DNA from: Clostridiales bacterium
GTDB taxonomy: Bacteria; Bacillota; Clostridia; Lachnospirales; Lachnospiraceae
Length of the DNA: 26,462 bases
Assembly: GCA_018366495.1 (NCBI GenBank)
Contig: JAGZHZ010000032.1
Coordinates: forward strand, 1-26,462
Reading direction: 5' to 3'
Shown here: one piece after another, positions 22,963 to 26,462 of the stretch
Numbering within the stretch: the first letter of the stretch is position 1
Layout: the number at the start of each line of letters is the position of its first letter
Made by a program: the position numbers and the translations under genes
Notes under the pieces: generated by a model
Databases searched by the model: none
The model's input: the letters and a program-made list of their open reading frames with translations, nothing else
What the model was told of the DNA's origin: nothing

Positions 22963-23310
22963 AAAGCCTGTTGGTAAGGACGCTTGCTTTACCAACGGAC
23001 TTACCAAGATTGCAGGGAAAAACGTAAGAAAACATGAGAAGATTTGAGAGAATACCTTGAAAAGAAAGGAAAACTCAAAAGTCGGAAAACCCTGAAAAAT
23101 CAAGTGTTTGAGAAGAAATACAAGACTTAAATGGAGATATAAGAACATGATAAAAATACTTTTTATTTGCCACGGCAGGATAAACGTGTAGATTGCATAT
23201 TTCCGCAACGTGGGGCGGTATTGGGGCAAATCACGGCATATAAAAAGGCACGATACTACGATATTGCTACGAATGAGGTTTTAGAACCGAAAATATAGAA
23301 AATTGTGTGT
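22963..23310 (+). other. Decayed coding scraps, no intact gene
   Basis: Two overlapping readings look protein-like. MIKILFICHGRINV (23147-23191) matches the opening of low-molecular-weight protein tyrosine phosphatases (usually MIKILFICHGNICRS) but stops at once. In another frame, 23143-23298 reads NTFYLPRQDKRVDCIFPQRG then VLGQITAYKKARYYDIATNE, a C-terminal piece of a protein I cannot name. Nothing here could be expressed as a full protein. Confidence 0.4.
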
Positions 23311-23352
23311 AATCACTTCGTTTCTGGGTTTTAAGACGGAGTGATTTCTTTT
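23311..23352 (+). terminator. Rho-independent terminator
   Basis: AATCACTTCGT (23311-23321) pairs with ACGGAGTGATT (from 23336), with one G-T wobble, and leads into TCTTTTTG. It separates the scrap region from the type I restriction-modification promoter. Confidence 0.75.
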
Positions 23353-23360
23353 TGCACAGA

Positions 23361-23389
23361 TTGAAAAATTCACTTTTTCGTGATATACT
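23361..23389 (+). promoter_or_regulatory. Promoter of the type I restriction-modification operon
   Basis: TTGAAA (23361-23366) and TATACT (23384-23389) are 17 bases apart, close to the sigma-A consensus. The XRE regulator encoded first may repress it. Confidence 0.7.
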
Positions 23390-23425
23390 TTACTTATATC
23401 TGTTAAGAATTAATGGAGGGATGAC

Positions 23426-23653
23426 ATGGCAGTCAGTTACAAAAAATTATTCCATTTACTGATAGAAAAAGATATGACAAATGCACAGTTACAGCAGGAA
23501 GCTGGCTTTTCCGCAAATATCATCACACGATTGAAACGTAATGGGTATATTTCCCTCGAAAGTGTGGAGAGTATATGTCAGGTTTTAAACTGTGGCGTTG
23601 ACGATATTCTGGAATTTATACCAGAGGATAACGGAGGAAAAGAGAATGGTTGA
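23426..23653 (+). CDS. XRE-family regulator of the type I restriction-modification locus
   Basis: A 75-residue Cro/CI-type HTH protein: KKLFHLLIEKDMTNAQLQQE, AGFSANIITRLKRNGYISLE and VLNCGVDDILEF show the five-helix fold. The ATG follows a GGAGGGATG ribosome site and the stop overlaps the hsdM start by eight bases. Its place suggests a controller-like role, setting hsdM/hsdS expression when the locus enters a new host; that is inference. Confidence 0.85.
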   Translation: MAVSYKKLFHLLIEKDMTNAQLQQEAGFSANIITRLKRNGYISLESVESICQVLNCGVDDILEFIPEDNGGKENG

Positions 23654-25210
23654 TACCAAAAAGGAACAGGAACGTGATGAATTGCACCGTGCAATATGGG
23701 CGATTGCAGATGAGCTGCGTGGAGCAGTCGATGGTTGGGACTTTAAAAATTATGTTCTTGGCACAATGTTCTATCGTTATATTTCCGAGAACTTGTGCAA
23801 TTATATAAACAGTGGTGAGGCTGATGCAGGTAACATAGGATTTGATTTTGCAAAAATATCAGATGAGGATGCAGAAGAAGCAAGAGAAGGATTGGTAGAA
23901 GAAAAAGGATTCTTCATTCTGCCGAGTGAGCTGTTCTGCAATGTACGTGCGGATGCTGCGAATGATGAAAATTTAAATGAAACATTGGAGCGTGTGTTCC
24001 GACATATAGAGGAATCTGCACAAGGAAGCGAGTCGGAAAGCGATTTTGCCGGATTATTCGATGATTATGATGTAAACAGTAATAAATTAGGTGCTACAGT
24101 TGCAAAACGTAATGAAAAACTCGTAAAACTTTTGAATGGCGTGGGTGAAATGAATCTGGGAGATGTGAAAGACCATTCCATTGATGCCTTTGGTGATGCA
24201 TATGAGTACCTTATGACCATGTACGCATCGAACGCTGGAAAATCTGGTGGAGAATTCTTTACTCCGGCAGATGTGTCCGAATTACTCACACGACTTGGTA
24301 CTGTAGGAAAAACAGAAATCAATAAAGTATATGATCCGGCTTGCGGCTCTGGTTCATTACTTTTGAAAGCCGAGAAAATTCTTGGCAAGGATGCTATCCG
24401 TAATGGATTTTACGGTCAGGAAATCAATATCACAACCTACAACTTGTGTCGTATCAATATGTTTTTGCATGATGTCGGATTCGATAAATTCAATATTGCC
24501 TGTGAAGATACATTGCTTGCACCACAGCACTGGGACGATGAACCGTTTGAATTAATAGTATCTAATCCACCATATTCTATAAAATGGGCGGGAACAGATA
24601 ATCCATTGTTGATTAATGACCCAAGATTTTCTCCTGCCGGAGTGCTTGCACCGAAAAGTAAGGCTGACATGGCATTTATCATGCACAGTCTGTCATGGCT
24701 TGCATCTAATGGAACTGCTGCCATTGTATGCTTTCCGGGAATTATGTATCGTGGTGGTGCAGAGCAGAAAATCCGTAAATATCTTGTGGACAATAACTAT
24801 GTGGACTGTATTATTCAGTTGCCGAGTAATCTGTTCTTTGGCACTTCGATTGCAACTTGCATTATGGTGATGAAAAAGAACAAGGCAGATAATAAGACGC
24901 TGTTTATTGATGCTACAAGCGAGTGCGTGAAGGTTACCAACAATAACAAACTGACACCAGAAAACATTGACCGTATTGTCGATGTATTCGCAAAACGGGA
25001 AGAAGTGAAGCATTTTGCACATCTGGCGAGTTATGAGGAAGTATCCGGAAATGATTATAATTTGTCTGTGTCTACGTATGTTGAAGGCGAAGATACTAGA
25101 GAGAAAATTGATATTGTGAAGCTGAATGCAGAAATTAAGGAAATTGTTGCCCGTGAGCAGGTGCTCCGTGATGAGATTGATAAGATCATCGCAGAAATCG
25201 AGGTGGACGC

Positions 25211-25214
<4 letters not shown>
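23646..25214 (+). CDS. hsdM: Type I restriction-modification methylase subunit
   Basis: A 523-residue N6-adenine methylase subunit from ATG 23646, preceded by AACGGAGGAAAAG. The N-terminal helical domain (RAIWAIADELRGAVDGWDFK, LGTMFYRYISENL) is typical of HsdM. GGEFFTPADVSELLTRL is the segment before motif I, DPACGSGSLLL is motif I (Asp230), and SNPPYSIKW is motif IV (Asn307). The C-terminal coiled coil (LNAEIKEIVAREQVLRDEID) packs with HsdS. With HsdS it methylates hemimethylated sites and, with HsdR, forms the restriction complex. It overlaps hsdS by four bases. No hsdR is in the window. Confidence 0.93.

Positions 25215-26462
<1,248 letters not shown>

Overview
The window looks like a whole or nearly whole contig from a low-GC Firmicute, most likely a Lachnospiraceae gut anaerobe. 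The support is strong AGGAGG-type ribosome sites, TTGACA/TATAAT-type promoters, a NifX-FKBP fusion, an ars operon with ArsP, and IS200/IS605 ends of clostridial type. The family assignment is inference. Both ends fall in sequence that commonly breaks assemblies: an IS200/IS605 right end at base 1 and a (GACA)n array at base 26462.

Layout. (1) Bases 1-1819: an IS200/IS605 right end has cut into the 5' end of a DNA-3-methyladenine glycosylase gene; a NifX-like/FKBP fusion and two terminators follow. (2) Bases 1848-3739: an unknown membrane protein, a second IS200/IS605-type end with a perfect 28-bp palindrome, and a deletion scar. At the scar the C-terminal half of a MATE transporter (minus strand) abuts an internal piece of rtcB (plus strand); both genes have lost their 5' halves. 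(3) Bases 3740-14623: a 10.88-kb Tn554/RIT-like transposon inserted in rtcB at the codons of the conserved GGGNHF motif. It has GAGGGG at both junctions and 9-bp terminal inverted repeats. It carries three tyrosine recombinases and a TnpC-like coiled-coil protein, then a cargo operon. (4) Bases 14618-16204: the rest of rtcB and its partner nucleotidyltransferase. (5) Bases 16568-18934: a minus-strand arsenic operon (arsR, arsP, Cys-rich thioredoxin, arsC) with three copies of one 16-bp operator. (6) Bases 19543-23301: an accessory and defence patch with two intact Fic genes, fragments of a VbhA-Fic fusion and of a BrxL-like protein, a probable modification-dependent Mrr-type nuclease, a YjbR protein and decayed scraps. 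(7) Bases 23361-26462: a type I restriction-modification locus (XRE regulator, hsdM, hsdS). The hsdS gene has EcoR124-like TAEL repeats in the middle and at least 16 GACA repeats at its 3' end.

The most interesting system is the transposon cargo (8940-14506). One polypeptide carries the SAM-binding half of an N6-adenine methylase and a second carries the NPPY catalytic half. A third, of 1116 residues, has a GIY-YIG nuclease domain, an SF2 helicase, and at its C-terminus another degenerate SAM-binding half with no NPPY motif. A small RHH-like protein closes the operon. This looks like a restriction-modification defence module in which one catalytic methylase half could have two possible partners. 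A near-copy of the transposon's right end overlaps the cargo promoter, suggesting how the cargo was captured or is controlled.
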